From Mycobacterium sp. SMC-4 (GTDB lineage Bacteria; Actinomycetota; Actinomycetes; Mycobacteriales; Mycobacteriaceae): a stretch of DNA of 64,000 nucleotides. Shown piece by piece: positions 7,962 through 16,356 of this stretch; the stretch's first letter is position 1, and the number at the start of each line of letters is the position of its first letter. Location: positions 372,001 through 436,000 of the forward strand of contig NZ_CP079869.1 in the NCBI RefSeq assembly GCF_025263265.1, given 5' to 3'. The notes under the pieces are model-generated. The model worked only from the letters and a program-made list of their open reading frames with translations. It was not told where the DNA came from and made no database searches. The position numbers and the translations under genes were made by a program.

Positions 7962-10487
7962 TCAGCCGGCGGGGGCGAGCATGGCACGCAGCATCGACAA
8001 CAGTTCCGAGCGTGATTCGGCCCCCAGTCGACGCCGGATACGCGCCACGTGGTGCTCGACGGTCTTGGCGGAGATGAACAACTGCGCGCCGATCTCGCGG
8101 TAGGGCAGGCCCTGCAGCAAGAGTTCGGCGACCTCGCGCTCACGATCGGACAGGACGGCGGCACCGCGGCTGGGTGTCGGCGCAGCAGCCGCCGACTCGG
8201 TGGCATCGGTACCGGCCACGGTGGTCACCGGCGCGTCGGTGCCGGCCACAGTGTGCTTGAGGTCGCGGGCCAGTTGCAGCATGGCCTGCGACACCCGCGG
8301 ATCGGTGGTCTGCAGGGCGGCCTGGCCGGCCAGTCGGGTGGCGTCCCAGGTGTGACCGAACTGCGCCAAGCCGCGCGCCGCACCGGCCACCTCAGCCGCA
8401 TCGACGTGATCGGCCAGTACCCGTAGCCACACGCGACCTGCTGTGGCCAGCGCCCTGGCGAACCCGGTGTGGGCCGACGCCGCCGTCAGCGCCTGCCCGT
8501 GTGGCGCCACCGCATCGGGCGCATTGGCCAGGATGCCCGCGTGCACGCCCGCCCAATGCAACGGCACCGTCCACAACACCGGGTCCCCGAGCCGCCCCAG
8601 CAGTGCGAACGCCTCATCGAGGACGTGCTGCAGCCGGTCGACCTGACGCAGGCGGGCCGCGGCGACCCACAGTTCGCCGAGGGGCAGCAAGGTGAACAGG
8701 TCGACGGAGTATTCCGCGAGCACCTCCATCGCCGAGTACCAGTGCTTCTGCATCGCACCGCTGTCGCCGCTGCGCCGCGCCACCCCGGTCTGCAACGCCG
8801 CCGCCCACAGTGCGTCCCGTCGGTGCGGGGAGGACACGACGGTGCCGGCGGCGCCCTGCAACTGACCGTCCTGCATCATGGCCCAGCCCAGCAGCAACCG
8901 ATGCCGCGTGGTCGCGCCGTCGGTGGAAGCGACGTCGGTATCCGGGTCCTGCAGTGTGCGTCCGAGGACGCTGCGGGCCCGGACCGGGTCGCCGCCGTGC
9001 AGCGCCGTCAACGCCACCAGCGCGGCCGGGGTATCGGGAAACGCGCCGAACAGGTGATGGTCGGCGACCAGGGACCGACTAAGCCGGGCCACCGCGACCG
9101 GATACGGCGCCTCGAGCGTCATCACCAGTCCTTCGGTGATACTGCGGGCGGCCCGCGCCACCGACGTGGGCGGGCCCGAGACCGGCGCGTCGGCTGCGGT
9201 GCGGGCCGACGTGGCGTCGCCGGCGGCCAGGGCCGCGATGGTGGCAGCGGCGTTGACGACGGCGTCCGGCGCCGGACCGAGCCAGCGGAACAGGTCATCG
9301 GCCTGACCGGCACTGCCGTCCTGAACCGCCAGGCTGGCCGCGATCCGGACCGCGGCAGCGCGCTCACCCGGATCGGAGGCGCCCAACAGGCCGTCGGCGA
9401 GCCGGCCCGCGGTGCTGACATCGCCGGTCTGTGCCAGGGCATCGGCGAGGTCGATGTTCAGCGCGTCGGCACCGGCATCACCGGCGGCGCGGTACAGCCG
9501 GGCGGCGCGGGCCCGCCGGTCGTGGTGCCGCGCAGCGAACCCGGTCAGGGCGCCGGCCAGCCGCTCGTCGCGTAGACCGTGCTCGGCCAGCCGCAGCGCC
9601 AGCTCGGCGGTCAACGTCGACAGATCCAGCTGGGAGTGCAGCAGTGCCACCTCGACGTCGTGGTGGCGCGCCGCGCCGACGATCTGGGAGATCGCGTCGT
9701 GCACGGTTTCCAGGAATGGTGGGGGCTGACCGGGCTCGAGCAGCCCGCTCGCGCGCGCTCGGTCCACCGCCGCCAGCGCCACCACAGGTGTCAGCTGCAG
9801 CGCGGCGGCGACATCGTCGGGACCCAGGCCCAGGCTCAACGACGACACCAGCAGCGTGTCGAGCAGTCCGCCGTCGACCCGCCGCAGCCTGTCGATCAGC
9901 CCGAATCGTGCAGCCTGACGCATCGCGATGTCACCGTCGGCGACCACCGCGAGCGCGGGTCGCAACAGAAACGGCAACCCGCCGGTGGCCGAGGCCACCA
10001 TCTGCACCTGGTCGGGAGTGGCGGGTGTACCGAGCGCCGCGGTTGCGGCGCGGCTCAGTTCTTCGGCGGGCAACGGCCCCAGCGCGACGGCGGGGTTCTC
10101 GCGCTCCAACGCGACGGTCAGCGCACGCAGCGCGCCATGATGGGCCAAGGGCTGGGTCGCGACGACCAGCGTCACCGCGGGGTCGGCGGCCAGGTGACCG
10201 AGCTGGGCGAGCTCGGTGTCGTCGAGTAGGTCAGCGTCATCGACGACGATGGCGACGTCCGGCGCGACGTCCGTCGACGCCGGTGCCCTCGTCGGCCGCG
10301 ACAGCACCTGCCGGCCGGCCGTGCGCAGCGTCGATCGCAGCGCGGAGAGCACCGTTGACTTACCCGTCCCGAATCCGCCGGTGACCAGCATTTTGACCGC
10401 CGCGCGCGGGTCGGCTTGCACAGCGGCGACGGCCTCGCGCGACGCCGGGGGAACTGCCGTCGGCCAGTGCGGAGCCGGACTGGTCAT
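7962..10487 (-). CDS. iniR: IniR-like regulator: ATPase domain plus LuxR helix-turn-helix (Rv0339c homologue)
   Basis: 841 aa. A P-loop GGFGTGKST lies at residues 37-45 and a Walker B VAIVVDDADLLDD at about 78-90. A long helical repeat region follows, and a C-terminal LuxR HTH (LSDREREVAELLLQGLPY, then EIGAQLFISAKTVEHHVARI). This is the layout of large signal-sensing ATPase regulators. In mycobacteria IniR activates iniBAC. The ATG at 10487 lies 10 bp after the stop of the Hsp70-like gene, so both are one minus-strand operon. An open frame continues far upstream, but that part only re-reads the Thr-rich tail of the neighbour and is not coding. Confidence 0.92.
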   Translation of the reverse strand: MTSPAPHWPTAVPPASREAVAAVQADPRAAVKMLVTGGFGTGKSTVLSALRSTLRTAGRQVLSRPTRAPASTDVAPDVAIVVDDADLLDDTELAQLGHLAADPAVTLVVATQPLAHHGALRALTVALERENPAVALGPLPAEELSRAATAALGTPATPDQVQMVASATGGLPFLLRPALAVVADGDIAMRQAARFGLIDRLRRVDGGLLDTLLVSSLSLGLGPDDVAAALQLTPVVALAAVDRARASGLLEPGQPPPFLETVHDAISQIVGAARHHDVEVALLHSQLDLSTLTAELALRLAEHGLRDERLAGALTGFAARHHDRRARAARLYRAAGDAGADALNIDLADALAQTGDVSTAGRLADGLLGASDPGERAAAVRIAASLAVQDGSAGQADDLFRWLGPAPDAVVNAAATIAALAAGDATSARTAADAPVSGPPTSVARAARSITEGLVMTLEAPYPVAVARLSRSLVADHHLFGAFPDTPAALVALTALHGGDPVRARSVLGRTLQDPDTDVASTDGATTRHRLLLGWAMMQDGQLQGAAGTVVSSPHRRDALWAAALQTGVARRSGDSGAMQKHWYSAMEVLAEYSVDLFTLLPLGELWVAAARLRQVDRLQHVLDEAFALLGRLGDPVLWTVPLHWAGVHAGILANAPDAVAPHGQALTAASAHTGFARALATAGRVWLRVLADHVDAAEVAGAARGLAQFGHTWDATRLAGQAALQTTDPRVSQAMLQLARDLKHTVAGTDAPVTTVAGTDATESAAAAPTPSRGAAVLSDREREVAELLLQGLPYREIGAQLFISAKTVEHHVARIRRRLGAESRSELLSMLRAMLAPAG

Positions 10488-10497
10488 GGCCGCGGGA

Positions 10498-12333
10498 TCA
10501 GGCCCCGGCGTCGGGGACGATCGGGGTGATGACCGGGTCCGGCGGATCAACCGTCGGTGGCGGGGCGACGGTCGTGGTCGGTGGCGGAGGCGGTGGGGTG
10601 GTTGTCGGCGGCGGCGGCGTGGTGGTCGGTGGCGTCGTCGTGGTCCGCGTCGTTGTGGTGGTCGGTGTGGTTGTGGTCGTGGTTGCAGTTGTCGTGGTGG
10701 TCGTCGTGGTCGCCGGTGTCGTTGTGGTGGTCTCCGGCGGTGTGGTGGTCTCGGGTGGTGGAGGTTGGCTGACCGTTGTGGTGGCCACGCCGTCCGGTCC
10801 CACGGTGATAGTGGTGACCGGTGGCGGAAGCTCCTGCGGCGCGATGTCGGTCGGCGGCGGGGTCGCCGTCTCGGTGACCGGTGTGGTGTCACTGTCCGAG
10901 CCGGTCAGCGTGATGGCCAACCCTCCCATGGCCAGTAGCGCTGCCGCCGCGGCTGCGCCGAACAGCACGGTGGGCCGCTTGTACCAGGGCAGCGGAACCG
11001 GCTCGTCGGAGTAGCCGACAAGAGCCTCGTCGCCGGCGAAAGCAACGGGGGGCCGGGCCCCGGTCGCACCCGGATCGGCGTAGGCACCCGCGGAGGTGTA
11101 GTCGTCGCCGGTGTAGGGCAACACGTCCTCGCCCGCGTCGTCGTCCTGCGACCAGGCCAGAGCACGGAACGTCGCCGAAGCGGCACCGTCGTCGGCGGTC
11201 GCCCCGGCGGCCAGGCCGGCTGCGCCGGCGGCCCAGGCGGCCGGAGCCATCGCCGTCGGCGTGTCCGCCGCCGGTGCCATGCCGGTCGCAGCGTCGGCTT
11301 CGATGCTGCGATTGGCGACCAGGGCCGCGCCCGCGGCGATGTTCAGCGCCGGCTCCGGGGTCGTGACGACAGGTGCGCGCAGGCGTTCGGACAGCCGCTG
11401 GGTGACCAGTGGGATCGCCGCACCGCCGCCGACGGTGGCTACCGCCGAAAGGCGTTGCAACGCAATGTTGTTGCGCTGCAACATGTCGTCGATCGCGTTG
11501 AGTAGACCACCGAGTGGCTCTGCGATGAGCTGCTCGAGTTCGGGTCGGGTGACCCGGATGTCGGACCGGAAGCCCGGCAGGTCCGCGGCGATGACGGTGA
11601 CGGTCTGTTCGGACAGCGTCTCCTTGGCGTCGCGGCACTGATCGCGCAGCGCCAGCAGCGGACCGACTGCGGCGGTGCCGGCGGTGTCAGCGGTGTCGGC
11701 GGCGTCGCTGACACCGCTGAGCACATGGTCGAGCAGTGCCCGATCGATCGCTTCACCGGAGAACTCGGGGTAGCGCACCGTCTGGCCGATGGTGTCGAGA
11801 TTGGCTCCGGCGTCAGCCAGCGAGATGCTGGTGCCGCCACCGCCGAGGTCGACCAAGGCCACCACGCCCTGGTCGGGCAGTCCCGGGGCCGTTTGCAGCG
11901 CCGCGAGCGCTGCTGTGGAGTCGGGGATCAGTGCTGCCGGTATTCCGTCGGGGGACAGGTTGGGCCGGGTCCGCAGCGCGCCGCGCAGCGCCCCGACGGT
12001 GGCCGGACCCCAGTACGACGGCACCGCGATCGCCACCGGAGCGCCGCCGTCGACGGTGCGTGCCATCGCCGAGAGTGCTTCGGCCAGCAGCTGTTCGGCG
12101 CGGTGTGCCGATCCGTCGGTGGCCACCAGCGGGACCGGGTCGCCGACCCGGTCGACGAACCCGGTCAGGACCAGGCCGGCGCCGTCGCCGGGCGGAAGCT
12201 GGTCGGCCGCGCCGACTTCGGGCGCCCGGTCGGTATAGAGGTGCAGAATCGATCGCCGGGTCACCGGCGGACGGCCCACGCGGGCCGCTACCAGGTTGGT
12301 CGTTCCGATCGACAACCCCAATGGTTCGGTCAT
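10498..12333 (-). CDS. Hsp70-like ATPase with C-terminal membrane anchor and Thr/Pro-rich external tail
   Basis: 611 aa from the ATG at 12333, preceded by AGGAG. The N-terminal 380 residues are an actin/Hsp70-fold ATPase: phosphate-1 loop GLSIGTTNLVAARVG (DnaK has [10 protein letters not shown], so Asp is replaced by Ser8), phosphate-2 VDLGGGGTSISL (about D162), and adenosine motif ATVGGGAAIP. No peptide-binding domain follows. A charged linker leads to PWYKRP (about 449), one transmembrane helix (about 456-478) and roughly 130 residues made largely of Thr and Pro. The gene starts the operon with iniR and is divergent from the IniB-domain gene, so a role in envelope-stress sensing is likely but is inference. 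I do not recall it next to iniBAC in M. tuberculosis. Confidence 0.88.
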   Translation of the reverse strand: MTEPLGLSIGTTNLVAARVGRPPVTRRSILHLYTDRAPEVGAADQLPPGDGAGLVLTGFVDRVGDPVPLVATDGSAHRAEQLLAEALSAMARTVDGGAPVAIAVPSYWGPATVGALRGALRTRPNLSPDGIPAALIPDSTAALAALQTAPGLPDQGVVALVDLGGGGTSISLADAGANLDTIGQTVRYPEFSGEAIDRALLDHVLSGVSDAADTADTAGTAAVGPLLALRDQCRDAKETLSEQTVTVIAADLPGFRSDIRVTRPELEQLIAEPLGGLLNAIDDMLQRNNIALQRLSAVATVGGGAAIPLVTQRLSERLRAPVVTTPEPALNIAAGAALVANRSIEADAATGMAPAADTPTAMAPAAWAAGAAGLAAGATADDGAASATFRALAWSQDDDAGEDVLPYTGDDYTSAGAYADPGATGARPPVAFAGDEALVGYSDEPVPLPWYKRPTVLFGAAAAAALLAMGGLAITLTGSDSDTTPVTETATPPPTDIAPQELPPPVTTITVGPDGVATTTVSQPPPPETTTPPETTTTTPATTTTTTTTATTTTTTPTTTTTRTTTTPPTTTPPPPTTTPPPPPPTTTVAPPPTVDPPDPVITPIVPDAGA

Positions 12334-12400
12334 GGCGGCGCCTCTCCTGTCTGGGCCGTGGACCACGATAGCGGCTGGCCCGGGCCGGGCGCCGGATATG

Positions 12401-12440
12401 CCCCTAGCGTGGCGGAACCCCCTATAGGGCGGCCCCCTAA
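12401..12440. promoter_or_regulatory. CCCCTA motif cluster in the divergent Hsp70-like / IniB-domain region
   Basis: The 233-bp region between the divergent genes holds CCCCTAG (12401-12407), CCCCCTATAGGG (12418-12429, containing the perfect palindrome CCCTATAGGG) and CCCCCTAA (12433-12440). The same word recurs upstream of iniB. It is a candidate operator for IniR or another ini regulator, inferred only from sharing and position. Confidence 0.55.
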
Positions 12441-12566
12441 TGGCGGCTGGGCAGCGCTGGGTTGCGCACCGATCCGTGACCGGCACGACGTGGATAGCAT
12501 CGACGGCCAGGGACCCGGCTCTGCGAAACGGACCCGATATCCGGCCGACTCAGGGGGATGACGACC

Positions 12567-13094
12567 ATGGCGAACTCACTGCTCGACTTCGTGATGGCCT
12601 TGGTTCGTGATCCCGAGGCCGCGGCACGCTACGCCGCCGACCCGGCGCGCGTGCTCGCCGACGCCCAGCTCGGTGACGTGACCAGTGCCGATGTCGACAG
12701 TTTGATTCCTGTCGTCGCGGAGTCCATGCCCGTGAACGTGTCCGACCTATCGGTTCCCGGCCTGGACCCCTTCGGCGCCGAACCGGTGAGCAACGTGTGG
12801 GCCAGCGGCGCCGCGACTGCCGCGTTCGATGCCTTCGACGACCACTTGCCCGCCGACGCCGGATTTGCGGCACCTGTGCTCGACCGGGTCGATATCGATA
12901 CCTTCAGCAGCGTCGAGCTGCCGGTGTCCGTCGGTCTCGACGATGTCGACCCCGTCTTGCACACCCCAGAACCGCTGGTCGATGACGGTATGGGCGTCGA
13001 GCAGGTCAGCGCCGACGACTGGGCGGGACCGGTGGGTGCCGGCGAGGTGTCCGGCCCTGACGACCAGGCCCCGGCGTTCGACCTCTTCGACTGA
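12567..13094 (+). CDS. Protein with IniB-type N-terminal domain (Rv0340-like)
   Basis: 175 aa from the ATG at 12567. AGGGGG ends 9 bp before it; the ATG at 12558 would sit directly on that ribosome-binding site. Residues 1-50 (LLDFVMALVRDPEAAARYAA, DPARVLADAQLGDVTSADVDS) align with the first 50 residues of IniB (LIDFILDLFRSPAAAASFVM...). The rest is acidic, with many Asp/Val/Pro, and differs from the Gly/Asn-rich IniB tail. There is no signal peptide or membrane segment. A strong intrinsic terminator follows, so it is a separate transcription unit in front of iniB. Its function is unknown. Confidence 0.85.
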   Translation: MANSLLDFVMALVRDPEAAARYAADPARVLADAQLGDVTSADVDSLIPVVAESMPVNVSDLSVPGLDPFGAEPVSNVWASGAATAAFDAFDDHLPADAGFAAPVLDRVDIDTFSSVELPVSVGLDDVDPVLHTPEPLVDDGMGVEQVSADDWAGPVGAGEVSGPDDQAPAFDLFD

Positions 13095-13121
13095 ACGTCG
13101 CCACCGCATACGCCGCAGAAG

Positions 13122-13155
13122 ACCCGCGCAGAGCACATGCTCGGCGCGGGTTTTT
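13122..13155 (+). terminator. Intrinsic terminator after the IniB-domain gene
   Basis: Stem ACCCGCGC (13122-13129) pairs with GCGCGGGT (13144-13151). An inner GAGCA/TGCTC pairing closes the loop, and TTTTT follows immediately. It is one of the few classical terminators in the window. Confidence 0.85.
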
Positions 13156-13203
13156 GCGTTGTGAGCTGGTCTGATGAGTCGTGATCGGGGATCCCGCAGC
13201 CGT

Positions 13204-13247
13204 CCCCTAATCCCCTAACGAGTGACGGTCGGTACCCCTAGCTAGGG
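13204..13247. promoter_or_regulatory. CCCCTA motif cluster upstream of iniB
   Basis: CCCCTAA occurs at 13204-13210 and again at 13212-13218. The perfect 12-bp palindrome CCCTAGCTAGGG lies at 13236-13247. The cluster is 100-145 bp before the iniB ATG. It matches the motif type found in the other ini intergenic region (12401-12440), pointing to one regulator for both promoters. Confidence 0.6.
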
Positions 13248-13349
13248 CTGTACGGGGATAGGCGGCGGCCCCGTTTCCGGAGCTCGTGGAACTTCATACC
13301 GTGGTCCTCAGATCGCCGGAAGATCCGGCGGAACGAGAAAGGAACTGCC

Positions 13350-14387
13350 ATGCAGACTCTCATCGACTTCATCCTCGACCTGTTCCGCAGCCCGGCGGCC
13401 GCGGCATCCTTCGTCATGGACCCCGACGGCGCGCTGCGCGACGCCGGCCTGCCGAACGTGACCGCTGCGCAGCTGGCGTCGGTGGCCGCCACGGCCGCTC
13501 CCGCCGGCTACGCCCTCGGCGGTGGTGACCCGATCGTCGGCCTGCAGCGCGCGGTGGCCGATCATCACCAGCTCGCGTCGAACTTCGCCTCGCCGTTCTC
13601 GCCGCAGACGTCGTGGGCCCCGACCTTCGCCCCGGAAACCAACACCGACCTGCTCAGCGGAAACAACGTGCCGGTGGCCAGCCCGGTCCAGGACGCCGGT
13701 GCCAACGCCCAGAACGGCGCGTTCAACCTGGGCTTTGGTGACATCACCTTCGGCAACAAGACCAGCAACACCGCCACCGACGGCGGCGTGGTCGTCGGCG
13801 GCAACAACGGCGGTGACATCGTCAGCGGTGACGGCGCCGTGCTCGGTGACGGCAACACCATGAACAACGGCGACATCCTCGCCGGTGCCGGGTCCAACGT
13901 CGTCGTCGGTAAGGACAACCAGGTCGAGGACAACTCCAAGACCGCCGGCGGTGACCTGATCACCGACAACAAGGCGCCGGTGCTCAACGACGTCAACACC
14001 GGCGGTGGCAACGGTGGGCACGCCGACGGCGGCGGCAGCCTGATCGGTATCGGCGGCGGCAACGCGGCCGGCGGCTCCGGTGGCAACGGCGGCGGCATCG
14101 TCATCAACGACAGCAGTGTCAACACCGGCACTCAGATCGACGGCGACTACGGCAGCCGCAACGTCGAGGACAACTCGGTGCAGAGCTCGGTCAAGACCGA
14201 CATGTCCACCTCGACGCAGACCTCGGTGGAGGACAATTCGTCGAGCCTGGAATCCAACATCGGCTCCGGCAACGTGACCCAGACCGATCTGTTCTCGGGC
14301 AACAGCACCGGAATCGACACGACGACGGCGTTCGACACCGACATCGCTTCGAACAACGCAACACTGGCGGGACTGGACGCGTTCTGA
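13350..14387 (+). CDS. iniB: IniB, isoniazid-inducible Gly/Asn-rich protein
   Basis: 345 aa, shorter than the M. tuberculosis protein (about 480 aa as I recall). Residues 1-75 form the IniB N-terminal domain (MQTLIDFILDLFRSPAAAAS), ending near DPIVGLQRAVADHH. From about residue 110 the sequence is Gly/Asn/Asp-rich with short irregular repeats (GGNNGGDIVSGDGAVLGDG). It ends with a Ser/Thr/Asp-rich segment. No signal peptide is evident. GAAAGGAA precedes the ATG. It heads the iniB-iniA-iniC set, which is induced by cell-wall inhibitors in mycobacteria. A strong RNA hairpin separates it from iniA. Confidence 0.92.
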   Translation: MQTLIDFILDLFRSPAAAASFVMDPDGALRDAGLPNVTAAQLASVAATAAPAGYALGGGDPIVGLQRAVADHHQLASNFASPFSPQTSWAPTFAPETNTDLLSGNNVPVASPVQDAGANAQNGAFNLGFGDITFGNKTSNTATDGGVVVGGNNGGDIVSGDGAVLGDGNTMNNGDILAGAGSNVVVGKDNQVEDNSKTAGGDLITDNKAPVLNDVNTGGGNGGHADGGGSLIGIGGGNAAGGSGGNGGGIVINDSSVNTGTQIDGDYGSRNVEDNSVQSSVKTDMSTSTQTSVEDNSSSLESNIGSGNVTQTDLFSGNSTGIDTTTAFDTDIASNNATLAGLDAF

Positions 14388-14399
14388 GTCGACACCGCA

Positions 14400-14445
14400 G
14401 CGCGCCGCTGGCGGGGATCTTCACGGTCCCCGCCAGTCGGCGCGC
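14400..14445 (+). terminator. Long intercistronic hairpin between iniB and iniA
   Basis: The arm at 14400-14417 (GCGCGCCGCTGGCGGGGA) pairs with 14427-14445 over 18 bp with a single bulged base and a 9-nt loop. No T-run follows, and iniA starts 35 bp later. It therefore more likely protects the iniB message from decay or weakens read-through than fully stops transcription. Confidence 0.65.
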
Positions 14446-14480
14446 CTACCGTTGAAGCACCCCGACACCGGAGGCGACCG

Positions 14481-16304
14481 ATGACAGAGGCCAAGGATCA
14501 GCGATCCGACAGCGCACTGATCGAGCTGATCGACCACACCAGCGCGATCGCCGAGGTGTGGGCGCGCGGCGATCTGGTGGCGCGTCTGCTGCGAGCCCGG
14601 CGTCGCATCAGCGATCCGCACGTCCGCGTGGTGATCGCCGGTCAGCTCAAACAAGGCAAGAGTCTGCTGCTCAATTCTTTGCTGAACATGCCGGTGGCCC
14701 GGGTCGGAGACGACGAGTCGACGGTGTTGCCCACCGTGGTGTCCTACGGCGAGCAGCCCGCGGCCCGCCTGGTCGTCGCCCGCGGCGACGGTCAGGAACC
14801 CGAACTCGTCGAGATCCCGGTCGCCGACCTGCGCCACGATCTGCGCCGCGCGCCCCAAGCCGGAGGCCGCGAAGTGCTGCGGGTCGAGGTGACCGCGCCC
14901 AGCCCGCTGCTCAAAGGCGGGCTGACCTTCGTCGACACCCCGGGCGTCGGCGGTCACGGTCAGCCCCACCTGTCGGCGACGCTGGGCCTGTTGCCCGACG
15001 CCGACGCGATGCTGATGGTCAGCGACACCAGCGGTGAGTTCACCGAACCCGAGATGACGTTCCTGCGGCAGGCCATCGAGATCTGCCCGGTCGCGGTGAT
15101 CGTCGCGACCAAAACCGACCTCTACCCGCACTGGCGCCAGATCGTCGACGCCAACACCGCACATCTGCGGCGGGCCGGCGTCGACCTGCCGATCGTCGCG
15201 GCGTCGTCGACACTGCGCAGCCACGCGGTGCAGCTCAACGACAAAGAACTCAACGAGGAGTCGAACTTCCCGGCCATCGTGCGGTTCCTCTCCGAGGAGG
15301 TGCTGGGGCGGCAGCGCGACCGAGTGCGGCATTTCGTGGTCGGCGAGATCCGCGCGGCGGCAGAGCATCTGATGTTGGCCATCGATTCCGAGCACTCGGC
15401 ACTGACCGATGCGCAGACCCGGGAACGACTGACCGCTGATCTGGAACGCCGCAAGCAGGAGGCCCAGGAAGCGCTGCAGCAGACCGCGCTGTGGCAGCAG
15501 GTGCTCAGCGACGGGATCGCCGATCTGACCGCCGATGTCGACCACGATCTTCGACAACGGTTCCGCGCCATCACCTTTCACACCGAACGGGTGATCGACA
15601 CCGGCGATCCGACCCTGCACTGGGCCGAGATCGGCGCTGAACTTGAGGAAGCCATCGCCACTGCGGTCGGCGACAACTTCGTCTGGGCTTATCAGCGCGC
15701 CGAGGCCTTGGCCGCCGAAGTGGCCCGCACCTTCACCGAAGCCGGCCTGGATACGGTCCAGAGGCCGACGATCGACGCGCGCGAGATGGGGGCCGATCTG
15801 GGCGAGTTCCGGGCGGTGTCACACCTGGACGCCAAACCGCTCAAGGTCGGGCACAAGATCGTCACGGGGCTGCGCGGCTCCTACGGCGGGGTGTTGATGT
15901 TCGGCATGCTGACGTCGTTCGCGGGGCTGGGAATGTTCAACCCGATCTCACTGGGTGCCGGGTTCATCCTGGGCCGCAAGGCCTACCAGGAGGACATGGA
16001 GAACCGGATGCTGCGGGTGCGCAACGAAGCCAAGTCCAACGTCCGCCGATTCGTCGACGACGTCGCGTTCGCCGTCAGCAAGGAATCTCGCGACCGGCTC
16101 AAAGGAGTCCAGCGCCAGCTGCGTGATCACTACCGCGACATCGCCAACCAGCTGACCCGCTCGCTCAACGAGTCTTTGCAGGCCACGCTGGCCGCGGCCA
16201 AACTCGAGGAGGCCGAGCACAACACCCGCGTCCAGGAGCTCGAACGGCAGCGCAACATCCTGCGGCAGGTTCTCGACCATTCCGGGGCGGCGCCGGCCCG
16301 CTGA
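14481..16304 (+). CDS. iniA: IniA, bacterial dynamin-like GTPase
   Basis: 607 aa. GTPase motifs: G1 GQLKQGKS (54-61), G3 DTPG (152-155) and G4 TKTD (210-213). Long helical stretches flank a hydrophobic segment at about 468-497 (SYGGVLMFGMLTSFAGLGMF) that would insert into the membrane. The C-terminal 100 residues are strongly helical and charged. In M. tuberculosis IniA tubulates or fissions membranes and supports tolerance to isoniazid and ethambutol. It is followed by iniC after 52 bp, as in other mycobacteria. Confidence 0.94.
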   Translation: MTEAKDQRSDSALIELIDHTSAIAEVWARGDLVARLLRARRRISDPHVRVVIAGQLKQGKSLLLNSLLNMPVARVGDDESTVLPTVVSYGEQPAARLVVARGDGQEPELVEIPVADLRHDLRRAPQAGGREVLRVEVTAPSPLLKGGLTFVDTPGVGGHGQPHLSATLGLLPDADAMLMVSDTSGEFTEPEMTFLRQAIEICPVAVIVATKTDLYPHWRQIVDANTAHLRRAGVDLPIVAASSTLRSHAVQLNDKELNEESNFPAIVRFLSEEVLGRQRDRVRHFVVGEIRAAAEHLMLAIDSEHSALTDAQTRERLTADLERRKQEAQEALQQTALWQQVLSDGIADLTADVDHDLRQRFRAITFHTERVIDTGDPTLHWAEIGAELEEAIATAVGDNFVWAYQRAEALAAEVARTFTEAGLDTVQRPTIDAREMGADLGEFRAVSHLDAKPLKVGHKIVTGLRGSYGGVLMFGMLTSFAGLGMFNPISLGAGFILGRKAYQEDMENRMLRVRNEAKSNVRRFVDDVAFAVSKESRDRLKGVQRQLRDHYRDIANQLTRSLNESLQATLAAAKLEEAEHNTRVQELERQRNILRQVLDHSGAAPAR

Positions 16305-16356
16305 CCGCTTCACTAAGCTCGTAAGGTCAATCACCGGCAAACGGGGGGTCCCCACT

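Noticed and set aside
10560-10770. Repeated GGTGGTCGTCGTGGT-type DNA, considered as a CRISPR or VNTR array
   Set aside because: There are no spacers of constant length, and the repeat is simply Thr/Pro codons in the tail of the Hsp70-like gene.
10488-10892. N-terminal extension of iniR upstream of 10487
   Set aside because: The extra residues are Arg/Pro text from re-reading the Thr-coding tail of the Hsp70-like gene in another frame; the ATPase begins at 10487.
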